Shown: positions 25,716-42,994 of the stretch, piece by piece
Numbering within the stretch: the first letter of the stretch is position 1
Layout: the number at the start of each line of letters is the position of its first letter
NCBI GenBank assembly: GCA_003255065.1
Contig: QAOA01003946.1
Coordinates: 372,001 to 436,000, forward strand
Source: Cercis canadensis
Taxonomy: Eukaryota > Streptophyta > Magnoliopsida > Fabales > Fabaceae
Reading direction: 5' to 3'
DNA: 64,000 bases
Made by a program: the position numbers and the translations under genes
Notes under the pieces: generated by a model
Told to the model about the DNA's origin: nothing
Database searches by the model: none
The model's input: the letters and a program-made list of their open reading frames with translations, nothing else

Positions 25716-28628
25716 TTACATTTGTGCAGCTTCCCTTACTAACTGAAATAAAATAAAGACATAGACGTTAAAGACAAGATAATTGGAAAAACAAAAAAAA
25801 ACCTAGGATAATAAACTCTAATAATTATCATCAAGCACAAAATAACGTGCTCAAGATGATAGCATTTTGAGGGTTTTTCTTTTGGGTCTGGACTTTTAGC
25901 ATTAAAGAGTATGCATTGCATATATCATCAATTCGCGTCTTTCTTTTTCACACGCCCAACCCATTACATTCCCCTTATATAAGATATGGATTAGTTTTAC
26001 TTTTTTTTTCTTCATGATGGTACAAAATTTCTATAAATTACTCAAATCATTTAGCTAATAACTTGTAGTTATAGTGATTAATATATATATATATATATAA
26101 GAAAAATGAGAGGCTCACTATTTCTAAAAGAAAAATGCCACATTCCTTATTGGATTGTTCGTTATTCTTTTATTGCGACGGCTAATTAAATCAATATTTA
26201 AATAAATACCTGAAAGTAAGTTTCAAGTTTATTCTTCAAAGTTGAATACTCTTGCTTGATTTGTTGGAAAGTCCTAAAGCATCTGAAAAGTGTATCCTCT
26301 CAAAGTTACACATCAAGATTCTAAATAAATTGAGAAAACAATAAAAAAAAAAAAAAGATTCGATACCCATCACAGTTTTCGGCGGCGCAATATTCAGTAA
26401 ACTTGGTGCATTCGTCCTTCACCTTCTTAGCTCCGATGCTGTCAATAAAAAATTACGAAGGTCAAGCAAGTGAGTCAGATGCAAAGTTGAGTAGCAGTAA
26501 AGGGCCAAAAAGGATGCTCCTTTTTCTCCTCTTTAAAAAGGTATATCCAAAATAAATGAAGTTATACCTCCTTCTATCTCTATATACATATAATTTAAAT
26601 ATTATCTTAATAACTAAGTATTTTACCTTGAGGTACTTCCCTTGAATTGATGCATGTACTCCTCTAGCTTGCTGAAATCCATTGGTCTACTCATCCTATG
26701 TTGAACACTTGGTTAGTACAAGAACATGAAAGAAGTTGGCAAGTGATTTTCATTGAGAAATGTTGCACTTACAATGCCTGGTCTATGTTGTACACCATTC
26801 TAGCAGAATCGTTGTAGAATAATGTCACAATTTCCTCCTCAAAATTAGGATTTGTATCATCCTGCAAATCTTCCAGCTGAATAAATTGCTCATCAAGGTA
26901 CCCCTACAACAACCAAAATGAATCTATGGTTCACAATCTGTCTCGCTAAACAAGAAAAACTACCCCTCTTCTTTTAGTGTTAAGGGAAAGAAAGCTACCT
27001 AGTTTAATGGATTTTTTTCTTGAAAGAAAAGGCAAGAAAAGTAAGGAAAATTTTTCTTTTTTCATTAAAAGGATAAAATTAAATTTTTTAGTTGAAGATG
27101 AAAAGAAATATTTATTGTATACTATTATATGTCATAATATTTATATGAATTGAGGTGACGAGACTTGAACTGTATAAAAAATAGTGTAAGTACATAGTAA
27201 TACTAACATTATTTATAGAACTTGTAAATTTTATATTTAAATCGAGAGTCATAATTAAAGTATAAAAATAAATTAAAATAAAAAATATTATTATATGTGT
27301 ACAATATAAAATAGTGTGATAATCATTAATGTATCAACAATATTATTCAAAAAGTAACACGATACTTTCAATGCATAAATTATATTAATCAATTGCAACG
27401 AATTATGTCAATGGCCAGGACCACGGTGCACAAGAGAGTTGATTTTAGAAAACAATTAATAGTCACTGACAACTAAACAATAAGTTCATCGACCCAGGTT
27501 GGTTCAGTTGGTTAAAAGGATTTGACTTAAGGCTCAGCACCTTTTAGGTACTGAACCTGAGCCACCCTGCGACCAAAAATCTCGTTTGGTGGGCAACCCT
27601 CATAAAAAAGATCATTTGGCTCCCAAGAGCTAGTTGAGTAGTTTCTTCTCTAAACCAAAAAAATGCCTTGGAGATAATCTTTTAAGTGGGTCTTTATCTA
27701 CCCCCTCGTAGGATCTTAGGCATGCCACTGGCACCATGCCTAGTAGTATTGGAGTAACATATCCTTATTACAATTTTTGTTACCAAAAAAAAAAAGGTTC
27801 GCAGCATAGTGAAGTGTCATATATTTAATAGCTTTGTTTAAACTCGAATATTAGGTTTAAATGTATTGTAGGTCCCTATAGTTTTGATAAATTTTGAATG
27901 ATATCCTTATAGTTTTTTTATTTTTTTATTTTGAAGTACTTATAGTTTGAAATTTTTTTAATTAGGTCATTGTCATCACCTTGAATTATAACTTCGTCAG
28001 TTTAGTGCTGACATGACAAATGGCTTCTTCATGTAGCAATAGATGAAGCTTACATGGTGCTAAAACGGCACACAAATGTTGAGGAGGGAAGAAGGTAGAG
28101 AGAGAAGGAAAGATGATGATGTATCAATTTTTGTGCCACTTTAACGTCATGTCAACTTCTTTTATTGCCATATAGACAAGTCGTTTGTCATGTGAGCATT
28201 AAACTGAGAGATTTATAATTGGAGGTGACGGTAACAACTTAATTAAAAAAAATTTAAACTATAAAAACCTCAAAAAATGAACAGAAATTATAAAGACCTG
28301 ATTCAAAATTCGTCCAAACTATAAGGACTCATGCAATACATTTAAACCCAAATATTATTAAATGTGTAACTTATAAAGTAGTATGAAGTTAATAGTTTAA
28401 TGGCAAAGGGTTTAAATAATTTAGAAGAGATTAATGGTTTAAGCCTTCATAATATAATAAAAAATAACAATTTTGAATATAATTTTTAAGAAAAATATAT
28501 CAAAACATGTATTCTAATTGTATTCTATAAATTTCAAAGAACTTAAAAAAGGAAAAAGAAGGGCAAACCTGATCAAAGAGTGCTCTTCTCATGAAAGAAG
28601 CTTGGCGTTGCAATTGAGACTTGTTCAT
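25716..28628 (-). CDS. AHP: Histidine-containing phosphotransfer protein (AHP4-like)
   Basis: Six exons: 28569-28628, 26773-26903, 26627-26695, 26367-26438, 26210-26282, 25716-25742, giving 143 residues, normal for AHPs. AHPs carry phosphoryl groups from cytokinin receptor kinases to nuclear response regulators. Sequence signs: FDQGYLDEQFIQLEDLQDD at the front, then the HPt motif MHQFKGSTSSIGA with the phospho-accepting His79, then CFRTFQQIKQEYSTLKNKLE. The presence of His79 excludes an AHP6-type pseudo-HPt inhibitor, in which the histidine is replaced. The N-terminus QLQRQASFMRRALFDQGYL is closest to AHP4 types as I recall them. The last exon encodes only eight residues. Intron 1 (26904-28568) hosts two transposon insertions. 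Confidence 0.93.
27491..27795 (+). mobile_element. SINE-like retroposon in AHP intron 1
   Basis: About 305 bp, starting with a tRNA-like A box (GGTTCAGTTGGTTAAAAGG). A degenerate B box follows some 35 bases later (GTACTGAACCTGAGCC), then an unrelated body ending in TTGTTACC plus a run of A. This is the plan of plant tRNA-derived SINEs. It is antisense to the host gene. Target duplications are not clear. Confidence 0.55.
27854..28348. mobile_element. 495-bp MITE with 9-bp target duplication (Mutator-like) in AHP intron 1
   Basis: Inverted ends of roughly 130 bp begin GGTTTAAATGTATTG and finish CAATACATTTAAACC. The flanks are CGAATATTA (27845-27853) and CAAATATTA (28349-28357), a 9-bp direct duplication with one mismatch, the size made by Mutator-superfamily transposases. 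No coding capacity. It lies inside the first AHP intron, where it should be spliced out. Confidence 0.8.
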
Positions 28629-28756
28629 GTTTCCTTTCTTTCAAAGTAATCAAAGGATTTCAGAGAAAATCAATACAGAGCGAACAAGAAACAAGAAAGA
28701 GGGGTTAAAGGCTAAATGATTTTCTGATGACTAACTTTCGTGTGATGAGGCTGCAG

Positions 28757-28764
28757 TATATATA
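28757..28764 (-). promoter_or_regulatory. Putative TATA box of the AHP gene
   Basis: TATATATA in the context ACTATATATACTGCAG on the minus strand, about 130 bp upstream of the AHP start codon. Position and motif only. Confidence 0.45.
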
Positions 28765-30359
28765 GTATCGAGGGCGCTGAATTTCTAGCTGTAGTCAGTA
28801 GTACACATAATTTCTTTTTCGGTTTTTAAATGTTGCAGTACGATTCGAAGTAAAGATATTATGAAGGAGGTGGCAAAAAGAAAATTGATGTTTGTATCCT
28901 CTGTAAAAAGTTTTGGTATGTTCAGAGATGTTGCATGTGTGCATTCGCAAGTTGAAAAAAAAAAAAAAAAATTCTCCAGTGAAAAATTCTTGAAACCATA
29001 GTTCATTTTTATTTGTTTTTTTTTCCCCTCACTTGAAATTGTCATCATTCATTTATATGTTTTTTCTAAAATTGACAATTTATTTTTTTGCTGCATATTC
29101 AAAATTGACCACTTTAAAGCTAAAAAGATGCATATTAAAAGGTAAATTACTCGACTAGCAAATATCATTTTATAATTTATTGGTGATCAAGATCTTAATT
29201 ATTGATTTTATTTTTAATTAACTCATAAAATGTAAGTTACTTTTACACATTACATTTAGGAAAACCAGTTGCGTTAAACTCTCAAGAATCAACCAAAATT
29301 GTATTTAGGAAGGTTGAAGTGAAGATTGCAAACGCTAAAATGCACCCTACATTTTTTTTAAAAAAAAAAAAAGGAAAAGAACCAGTTCAGGCTGATAAGG
29401 TACTTCAAAAAGGGAAGATACCCATCATATATGCGAAAATAACTTGAATTAGAGACTTGATGCTGAAATTGATCTCTACCTCTACCTGCATTACTCAGCG
29501 TACTGTTTAAGGGAGAGGGGGCTGATAAGAGAGATACATAATTTTATTCCTTTGCTATCCATCATAGGCAAAGTAGGGAAAAGCAAGCAAAGAGGTTATT
29601 ACAATGCCATTGACCTGTCTCTCTCCAGTAGTTTTTGCAGATGCCCTATCACATCTCTTCATTTGTAAAAGAACTGATCCTGTGAGTGTGTCAAAATACT
29701 TCCTGGATGAGAATTTACACGTTATGTATCTTTGATTGGAGGCTTTATATTCTTTCTTGCAGTCATAATATTCGATGACGACAAGAATCTCAATATGGCA
29801 CCATTAAATCCAACAGCAACTGTTACTTCCAGCATCTCAATAAAGGCATGCTCTAACGAAAGAATTGTCCCAAATTTTCCATTTCTACGATATCAGCATG
29901 TAATGATAAAGGAGTAACACCATAATTAAAAAAGATAATGGCATTGCCCAAGAATATCAACAAGTAAGGAGCAAAGAACAAAATTTTGTTTTGAGTATGG
30001 ATTGGGTCACTTAAAAAATAAAAATATTTTAAAAATTTTGTAGAAACAAAATTTTTTTAAAGAAATATTTTAAATAATTTTAAACAATAATTTTTTTAAA
30101 TTTTAAAAAATTCTACTATAATAATATTAATAGAGATATATAAAATTAAATAATATAATATTAAATAATTATATTTTCAACTAAATAATAATGATATACT
30201 CACTATCCACAAATTTTAATCCTCGAAAAGCTTTCCTTTAAACCCTCCATATCACTTAAAAAAAAAAAAACCACTATTGAAAATAGAAATGAAAACCATG
30301 TGCTGCCCCGTGGTTTGCTTTTTCACATTCCAGAACTTCATTATTTCCTCTACCCCTTC
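28765..30359. other. Intergenic, AHP gene to LIN fragment
   Basis: AT-rich with several poly-A and poly-T runs (28957, 29350, 30260). Short plus-strand ORFs near 29732-29917 have no recognisable similarity. Confidence 0.5.
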
Positions 30360-31089
30360 GATTTTCTACATCTTCAACCTCAAGCAGTGTGCAGAGAGAT
30401 TAGCAGCTGAAGATGGAAGATTTGATAAAGACAGTGAGGTTCAATATTCTGATCAAGCAGTATTAGCAAATCTGGATTGGGGTATTGAGGCCCTTGAAGA
30501 AGCTATCAATACCTTCAATATGGAAACTAAACTTGCCCGACTAGATCATGCTGAGAAGATGTTGCAAGTGTGTGCCATGTTGAATCCTAAGCAGAAAACT
30601 GCTGGAGTTCCCAACTTCTACCTCTCAGCTTGGGCGCACCTCAATCTATCCTACTTAAGGAAGTTGCGGGACAATACCCAAAATTCTATTCTTCACGCTC
30701 TTGAGATGTTTATTGTTGATCCTTTTTTCTCACGGGTTGATTTTGCTCCTGAACTCTGGAAAGATCTGTTTTTTCCACACATGAACTCCATTGTAGGTTG
30801 GTTTTCAAACAGAGTGAATGTAACTTCCAGCCATTCACACAAGGTGGAGAAGTCATCTTTTTCAGTTTGTTACTTTGTTTCGTACACACACTTTGAATAT
30901 CTTTGCAATTTCGGACAGTTTCCTCCGAAACTCACCGACACAATTCCGTTTCGATGGAAACGATGCAATTTCGAAAATGGAATGGTGTTTCTTGTCGGTA
31001 ACGGACGAAACCGAAAAATTTCGTGCGTTTCGTCCGAAACGACACGAAATTTTGTTCCCTGCCTCCTACTAAGGAGAAAGCAAGGTTAG
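30360..31089 (+). pseudogene. Exon fragment of a LIN-type putative E3 ubiquitin ligase joined to unrelated sequence
   Basis: From about 30386, right after an apparent intron acceptor (CCTCAAGCAG), the frame reads CAERLAAEDG, then DQAVLANLDWGIEALEEAIN, AEKMLQVCAMLNP, YLSAWAHLNL and DPFFSRVDFAPELW. I recognise this as the N-terminal region of plant LIN/CERBERUS-like E3 ligases. It breaks off at HMNSIVGW (about 30805), after which the frame runs into TTTCG-rich sequence that does not belong to that family. No U-box, WD40 repeats or first exon are present. Because part of the upstream intron is retained, this is a DNA-level copy, not a retrocopy. It cannot encode a working ligase. Confidence 0.75.
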
Positions 31090-31410
31090 CTAAGAGATTT
31101 TTCCAAAGAACTGAACTGAACTCTCAATGCTTTAGACATGAAAATGCTAGTGTATTGTAAGAGTCAGCCCACTTACAGCATTGTCAACTTCCTTATAGCA
31201 TTGACGTGATTAAAATCATTTTCTTGTCAATATTATGTCGCAAACACCACATTGAAGAACAAGACATAACATGATTTGCTCAAGGTTACATGCAGATATA
31301 TGTGCAATTAGATCAAACAAAACGATAGATAGTCTACAATGCACCGAAACGTGAAGATTGGCAGCGTACCCGTTTCGGAGACGTCTCCGAAACGTGAAAT
31401 GCACACCTCT
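30890..31410. repeat. TTTCG/CGAAA-rich segment with near-palindromes
   Basis: From about 30900 to 31060 the sequence is dense in TTTCG and CGAAA words that can pair with each other (for example TTTCGTGCGTTTCGTCCG followed by AAACGACACGAAA). At 31371-31394 there is a perfect 24-bp palindrome with half-site CGTTTCGGAGAC. It lies between the LIN fragment and the RPL9 retrocopy. It may be remains of one repeat element whose family I cannot name. Confidence 0.45.
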
Positions 31411-31424
31411 GAAGGAAACGCCTC

Positions 31425-31838
31425 CCTTTTTTTTTTTTTTTTTTTTTTTTNTTTTTTTTTTTTTTTCTGAAAACCAAGTAAGTTCCTGATCTCAATAGAC
31501 CTGCTCCCATTGGTGATGCTAGCGTTGATGGGAAAATGAGCATAGACGAAACACACCTTGTAGCGGTATCCCTTGGTGACACCAGTGATGAGATTCTCCA
31601 CACGATTGAGAACAATGCGGCTAGCAACAGAGGTCTTGCAGGATCCAAACCAAGCATCGATCTTCAACTTCCTCTTGCCATTCTCATCGGTGATGAGCTG
31701 GAAATCAAGGTTCAGGTGCTTAAAGTCCCGAACGAGCTTGCCGCAAGGACCCTCCACCTTGATGATTTTGGCGTTTACCTTTATGCTCACCCCATCAGGG
31801 ATGTCCATGGACTCGGAAGACAAAATGGTCTTCATCAT
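31425..31838 (-). pseudogene. RPL9: 3'-truncated retrocopy of ribosomal protein L9 (uL6) with poly(A) tail
   Basis: From the ATG at 31838 the frame gives MKTILSSE, then [15 protein letters not shown] sequence, [24 protein letters not shown] and [15 protein letters not shown], then [12 protein letters not shown]: cytosolic ribosomal protein L9. It is uninterrupted by introns, stops resembling L9 after about 117 of roughly 190 residues (RNLLG), and passes directly into about 40 A residues (T on the plus strand, with one N at 31451). That is a processed copy of a prematurely polyadenylated or truncated mRNA. Several normally conserved positions differ ([13 protein letters not shown]). Not expected to make functional L9. 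Confidence 0.85.
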
Positions 31839-32424
31839 TGCCTCTTTCTTGCTCTACGAGCTCTGTCTCCCTACCTCTCCCTCAAACTGGTTTGGGACCA
31901 TTGGTAATGGACCGCCCATTTTGGTCTTAGCCCGCAGCCCATGCCTTTCTTGTTTAGTTTAGTTAATGGTAAATATTTTTAATACTTAGAAGAATTTTAA
32001 ATTTTTTTATTTTAATGTATCGTACCTGTATTCTTATTTTTTTAAAATGTCAAATCGGTATTTCATACTCGTATCTGTTCTACATAGATACTAACTAATA
32101 GGATCCGACTGAAGAGCTAAAGATTTATAATAAAGCTGCTGTCCCACCGAGTACTAAGTGGAGACAGAAATCAGAGGACTGATTATTAATAGGGCTGAGT
32201 GAGACACTAATTTGTCTCTCTCAAATTCACCTGTCTGGTCAAGAGATAATAAAGCCCATTGCACCAAGAATTAAAGGGACATCTACATCAAATAATCTTT
32301 CCAGCAGCCAAGTATATGTTCAGAAGTGCACTCCAAAACTTTGTGGGCAACGGTGAATCATCCAAATGTTAGCTTTAAGTTGCTGTCTCACGAATCTTTT
32401 AATTTATTCTTCCCACAGCATCAA
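31839..32424. other. Intergenic, RPL9 retrocopy to TrpRS 3' end
   Basis: Includes a GC-richer flank just upstream of the RPL9 retrocopy and AT-rich DNA beyond. No gene seen; the 3' UTR of the TrpRS gene presumably lies in the right-hand part. Confidence 0.5.
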
Positions 32425-39019
<6,595 letters not shown>

Positions 39020-39263
39020 CTTCTGACTCCAACGGCTGTCTGCCGCTGAGTTTTATCTGGCAAGGTATGCTACATGGGGCTCGTGGTTTTGACCCAATTA
39101 CACGACACAGCACCGACCATCTTCTAACTCAATGAATGTTGAACGATATACTGCAAGTCGTTTGGAGATGATCCGCGAGTTGTCAAAAGTTTTTTTTTTT
39201 TTTTTAAATGATTCTCAAGTTTAAAAACTAAGGAGGCAATACACTTAAGTACTAAAAGAAAAA
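39020..39263. other. Short promoter interval of TrpRS up to the MULE insertion
   Basis: Only about 245 bp separate the TrpRS start codon from the left end of the transposon at 39264. The interval contains a poly-T run at 39191-39205. The native promoter is therefore very compact or includes element sequence. Confidence 0.6.
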
Positions 39264-40739
39264 GGACAAAACTTAGGTAAAGTTCCATAAGTGTTGGTAG
39301 TGTTGTTCCTCAATTAAAATAGAACATGTGTATTATTTTGTACACATCAGCAGCCACCTCAACTTCACCTATCTAACCCTGTTTATCTAACCCTGTTAAC
39401 CCTTTCTTTTTCACGCATCACTTCACCTTCTCCATAATCACCATCACATCTCACTATCAAATATTTTCCTGCTCCACCCCAAAAACCATGTTTTTATTTA
39501 TCTAAGCAAACAGAGAAGCAAGAGTTGCGAAAGTTGTTGGCAGATTAATTAGTGCGAAAATTATCAAAACTTCCAAAAATTGATGAAAATCAGAGAGTGA
39601 TAAGAGTAAGGGAGACGTACATAGGGAGAGAAGTGATCCAGGGACAAGTCCTGTACAAGCAAGGGCAAGGAGACGCCGGTATGGCCAATTCCGGCGAAGA
39701 CCACCTCGGGACAAACTCCGGCACTACCACTGGAGGTATTTTGAAGTCTGAATAGAAATTAGTTACCATTTTTTTTTTCATTTTTCCATTTTCCTTATCT
39801 GGGTTCATGCATATGTGGGCATTCTGTTTGTATATTGATGAACACAGGATAAATGGTTTGGGCATTCTAAATTTTATTTGATAGCAACAATCTTTCAGTT
39901 AATGAATGCATTCTAAGTGTTTGATAGAATGTCTCAGTGAAAGAAGTAACACTGCGTTTATATTCTTGCTCTCTTGTTTTGATGTCTGAAGTCTCTTAGC
40001 AATTAGAAAGTAAATAAAGTATCTAATTCATTATCCAGTATAAAAAGAACCAACGTACTTATAAAATATGAAAAGCACTGCATAGAGTTCTTAAAGCCAT
40101 GATAATATTATGCCATGAAAAGCATTTGAACGGGTAGAACAGTAGTTGCTAACTTTGATCGTTGCCTCTCATAATACTTTGAACATGCATGAATGCATAA
40201 GAGAGCAACCAGAAATCACATTTGTAAATTTAATTTAAAGTTTTATCCCTCTAGGTAAGCAATATAAATTCATCAAGCCTGTCACTATTATTCCATCTTC
40301 TAGAGTAAGTGGTGGTTCAGTTCCTATTCTGTAAGAGATAAGCATGTTACGTAATATTGTGCTATTCTTAATCTATTGCAATCTCTTAGCATACAAGATT
40401 TGTATGCGCTAGCTTTCAGACCATTTCATGTGCTTTAAGTTTAAGGCTGTATATTGTTCTTTTGTTCTGCATTGTAGTTTAATTTTGGAATTAGACTAAT
40501 ATATATCAAAAATTAAGGAAGAATTAGATGAAGCATTCTAGCATACAGAGAACATGACATACTTAGTGGCAAATATGGTTTTGTAATTAACACAGTTTAC
40601 TACTTTAAGGATTACATAAAAATTGATAACTTAATCTTGTATAGATTCTACTCTATGATACATTTTTAGTGCTTGTGGAGTAGTAAATTAGTGTGTGTGG
40701 GAGCTTTTAAATTCTAAAGAAAAATGATGCCTATACATC

Positions 40740-41860
40740 CTTAAGAGGTGGACTAAGCATGCTCGAAGTGGATGTGTTCTAGACAACAAGGGATACATTG
40801 TCAAAGAAGATCCAAAGCTAGTTGTCTTAAATCACTTTAAGGATTTGTGTCGAAGTGCAATAGAAATATCAAGCAAAGCTGTTGAATCTGAAGATGCTTC
40901 CACATTTTTTGCAAGAAAATTGGTGGAACTTGGCATTGAAGTTGATAAGATATTGAATAAAAGTTCTTCCACACAAAGTACAGATTTTGTTGATGTAAAT
41001 GGTCAAGCTAATGAAGCTGCAACAGGTGACAGAGCTATTGTTTCAACTGAAAAAAATAATGAATCTCAAGCCAAGGGTATAAAAAGAAAGGATGGTGTGT
41101 CTCGTGTAAAAGGTAGACCTAAAAGTTGTGTGGAGAAAAAATAAAAAAAAAAAAAAGGAGATGCTCACAAGTGCAGTCCACTGAGAAAATTTTTTACCCC
41201 ACCATGCCCACTCCAATTATACTATATGGCCAATCACAGGTACTTACTTATGTTGCAGAAATTTAATTGATCTTATTGCTCACTGTTATATGTATTTTAA
41301 TTTTTTTTTTATGTACAGCATGTGCCATTTTTACAGGGATGTCAAGTTCCTACAGTAGCTCATATGAGTATGACCTAGGTATAGTGTCCTGTCATTTTTA
41401 AGAGATTCTTTGGGCATCCTTGTTAGAAGTCCATACATTTGAATCATCCAAGCATTGTCTGTAGCATCACCATTGCTGGTTTCATTATATGTCCATTAAT
41501 TTGAATTGCATATCCAAGCATTGTTTTTAAGGACCACCGTTGCTGGTCCTGTATATCTAATAGAAGATCAAAAGAGATGCTAGAGTATTGTTGGCTGTTA
41601 TCATGTTCTTTTATTCCTTTTGGATCTTTTAAACACCATAATCAATTATATTCTTTTAGATCAAAAGAGGGAGGTCTATGGTTTAGAGATAAATATTAAA
41701 CTTTAGTGACAGTTTCTGAATTCCAAAAGCTTAATTTTGCAGGAAAATACTATGGAGCAGCTTCCAATGCCAAGACATCAAATTTTAACAAAGGATGAGG
41801 ACAAAAGTTGCTGCAGTGGGCATTCTCTCAAGCCAAGACATGATTTCAACTAGTTTTTTG
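40740..41860 (+). pseudogene. FAR1/FHY3-related (FRS) C-terminal fragment inside element 1
   Basis: The frame reads RWTKHARSGCVLDNKGYIV, HFKDLCRSAIEISSKA, then later KRKDGVSRVKGRPKSCVEKK and a stop at 41143. RWTK.A and the basic RGRPK-like tail are typical of FAR1-related proteins, themselves domesticated Mutator transposases. Further short exon-like pieces (HVPFLQGCQVPT at about 41325 and MEQLPMPRHQILTK near 41750) follow with splice-like borders. It lacks the DNA-binding and transposase core, so it is either captured host sequence or the last remnant of the element's own gene. Confidence 0.6.
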
Positions 41861-42160
41861 AATAGGCCTATTTGATGTCCAATTGATTGATGAAAATCAA
41901 CTATTTTTTCATTTTGTTACAATTTCTAAACTTTGTTTGCTAGTCCAGAAGAATTTAAGTAGTTTTACAGCTTTGTTGGTTTGCTTAAGTCTAGTTCAAT
42001 GATTCTACATTTTTTCTTGTATATGATTTTGACATTATCATGAAGCAATCTCCACCTTTCTTCAATTTATCCTCATTTTAATTTTAGGAGAGAATTCCTT
42101 TTCAAAGAAAAGGTGTGTAGTTTCTTGTGTATCCTAAATTAATAAATGATATAGCATTCC

Positions 42161-42355
42161 TCACATATTTAAACGTTTGGGAATGCATAAAACATTCTGG
42201 AAGAAGTAACAATTAAACCAGAAAAAAAAAAGGAGCAGAACCATATAGGATAGAGCTTGTTGCCCAGCTGAATGTAGACGAAGAGCTTTTTCATCTTCTC
42301 TCACTTCTTGAGCCAATTGACAAAGTTTAGGGATAAGACCCTCTAAATTGAACAT
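42161..42355 (-). pseudogene. ARM-repeat (EFR3-like) protein fragment inside element 1
   Basis: Reads FNLEGLIPKLCQLAQEVRED followed by EKALRLHSAGQQALSYMV, resembling the start of an ARM-repeat segment in plant EFR3/CMP44E-like proteins as I recall them. The similarity ends after about 45 residues. In element 2 the same fragment carries a stop in place of the Glu of VRED. Confidence 0.45.
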
Positions 42356-42994
42356 GTATGTACTATCTGCCTATTTTTAATACAAGAAGTCACTATCACT
42401 TAATTTATGACATCCAAAAGACAACCATGTCAAAAAATTACACATTGTACGAAGAAGAAAAAGGAAGAAAAGAGATTTCTAACTCTTTCGAACATACAAA
42501 TGAGAAACCAAATTGAATTCTTGAATTTTATTTACATTGTTTGAACAAGTCCTAGATCACTCACTTACCCAGGGTATCATACAAATGGTAAGCTTATCAC
42601 TTAGCAAAATACAAGTAAGATAAATAAATAATATGGAAGAATTGTGACATAATTTAAGACATCAACAGTTACATTCTTCTCTAGAAGAAGATAAACCTAA
42701 GGCCCTAATTATGAAGCTTGAGAAGCATTTGCTGTACATGAATTACATATAGCATACAAGTTAAGCCAGACAGAGGAGCAGGCAGAGGTTACATCATATA
42801 TTGAAATTGACATGGGATACTAAATATTTTCCTTGTTTCTTCGCCATCCACATATGTCTTGGTGGTGTAAGGTTCTCTTCACAGAATTCTGGCTCTTCCT
42901 TGATTTTTGAAAGCTCAGTTCTCAATATTTCCTCCATATCCTTCCTTGAGTCAATTCTCAGACTTTAGCAGATCCCTAAGAATAAGTTTAAAAT

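Noticed and set aside
27491..27560. tRNA gene
   Set aside because: A and B boxes are present but the cloverleaf arms do not close and the sequence continues into a SINE-like body with an A tail.
30277..31089. Intact 270-residue gene
   Set aside because: The first ~35 codons are intron-like and the last ~90 are repeat-derived; only the middle is a LIN exon.
40845..41144. Stand-alone 99-residue protein gene
   Set aside because: It is the tail of a FAR1-related sequence inside a transposon; the mirror copy is frameshifted, so there is no sign of selection.
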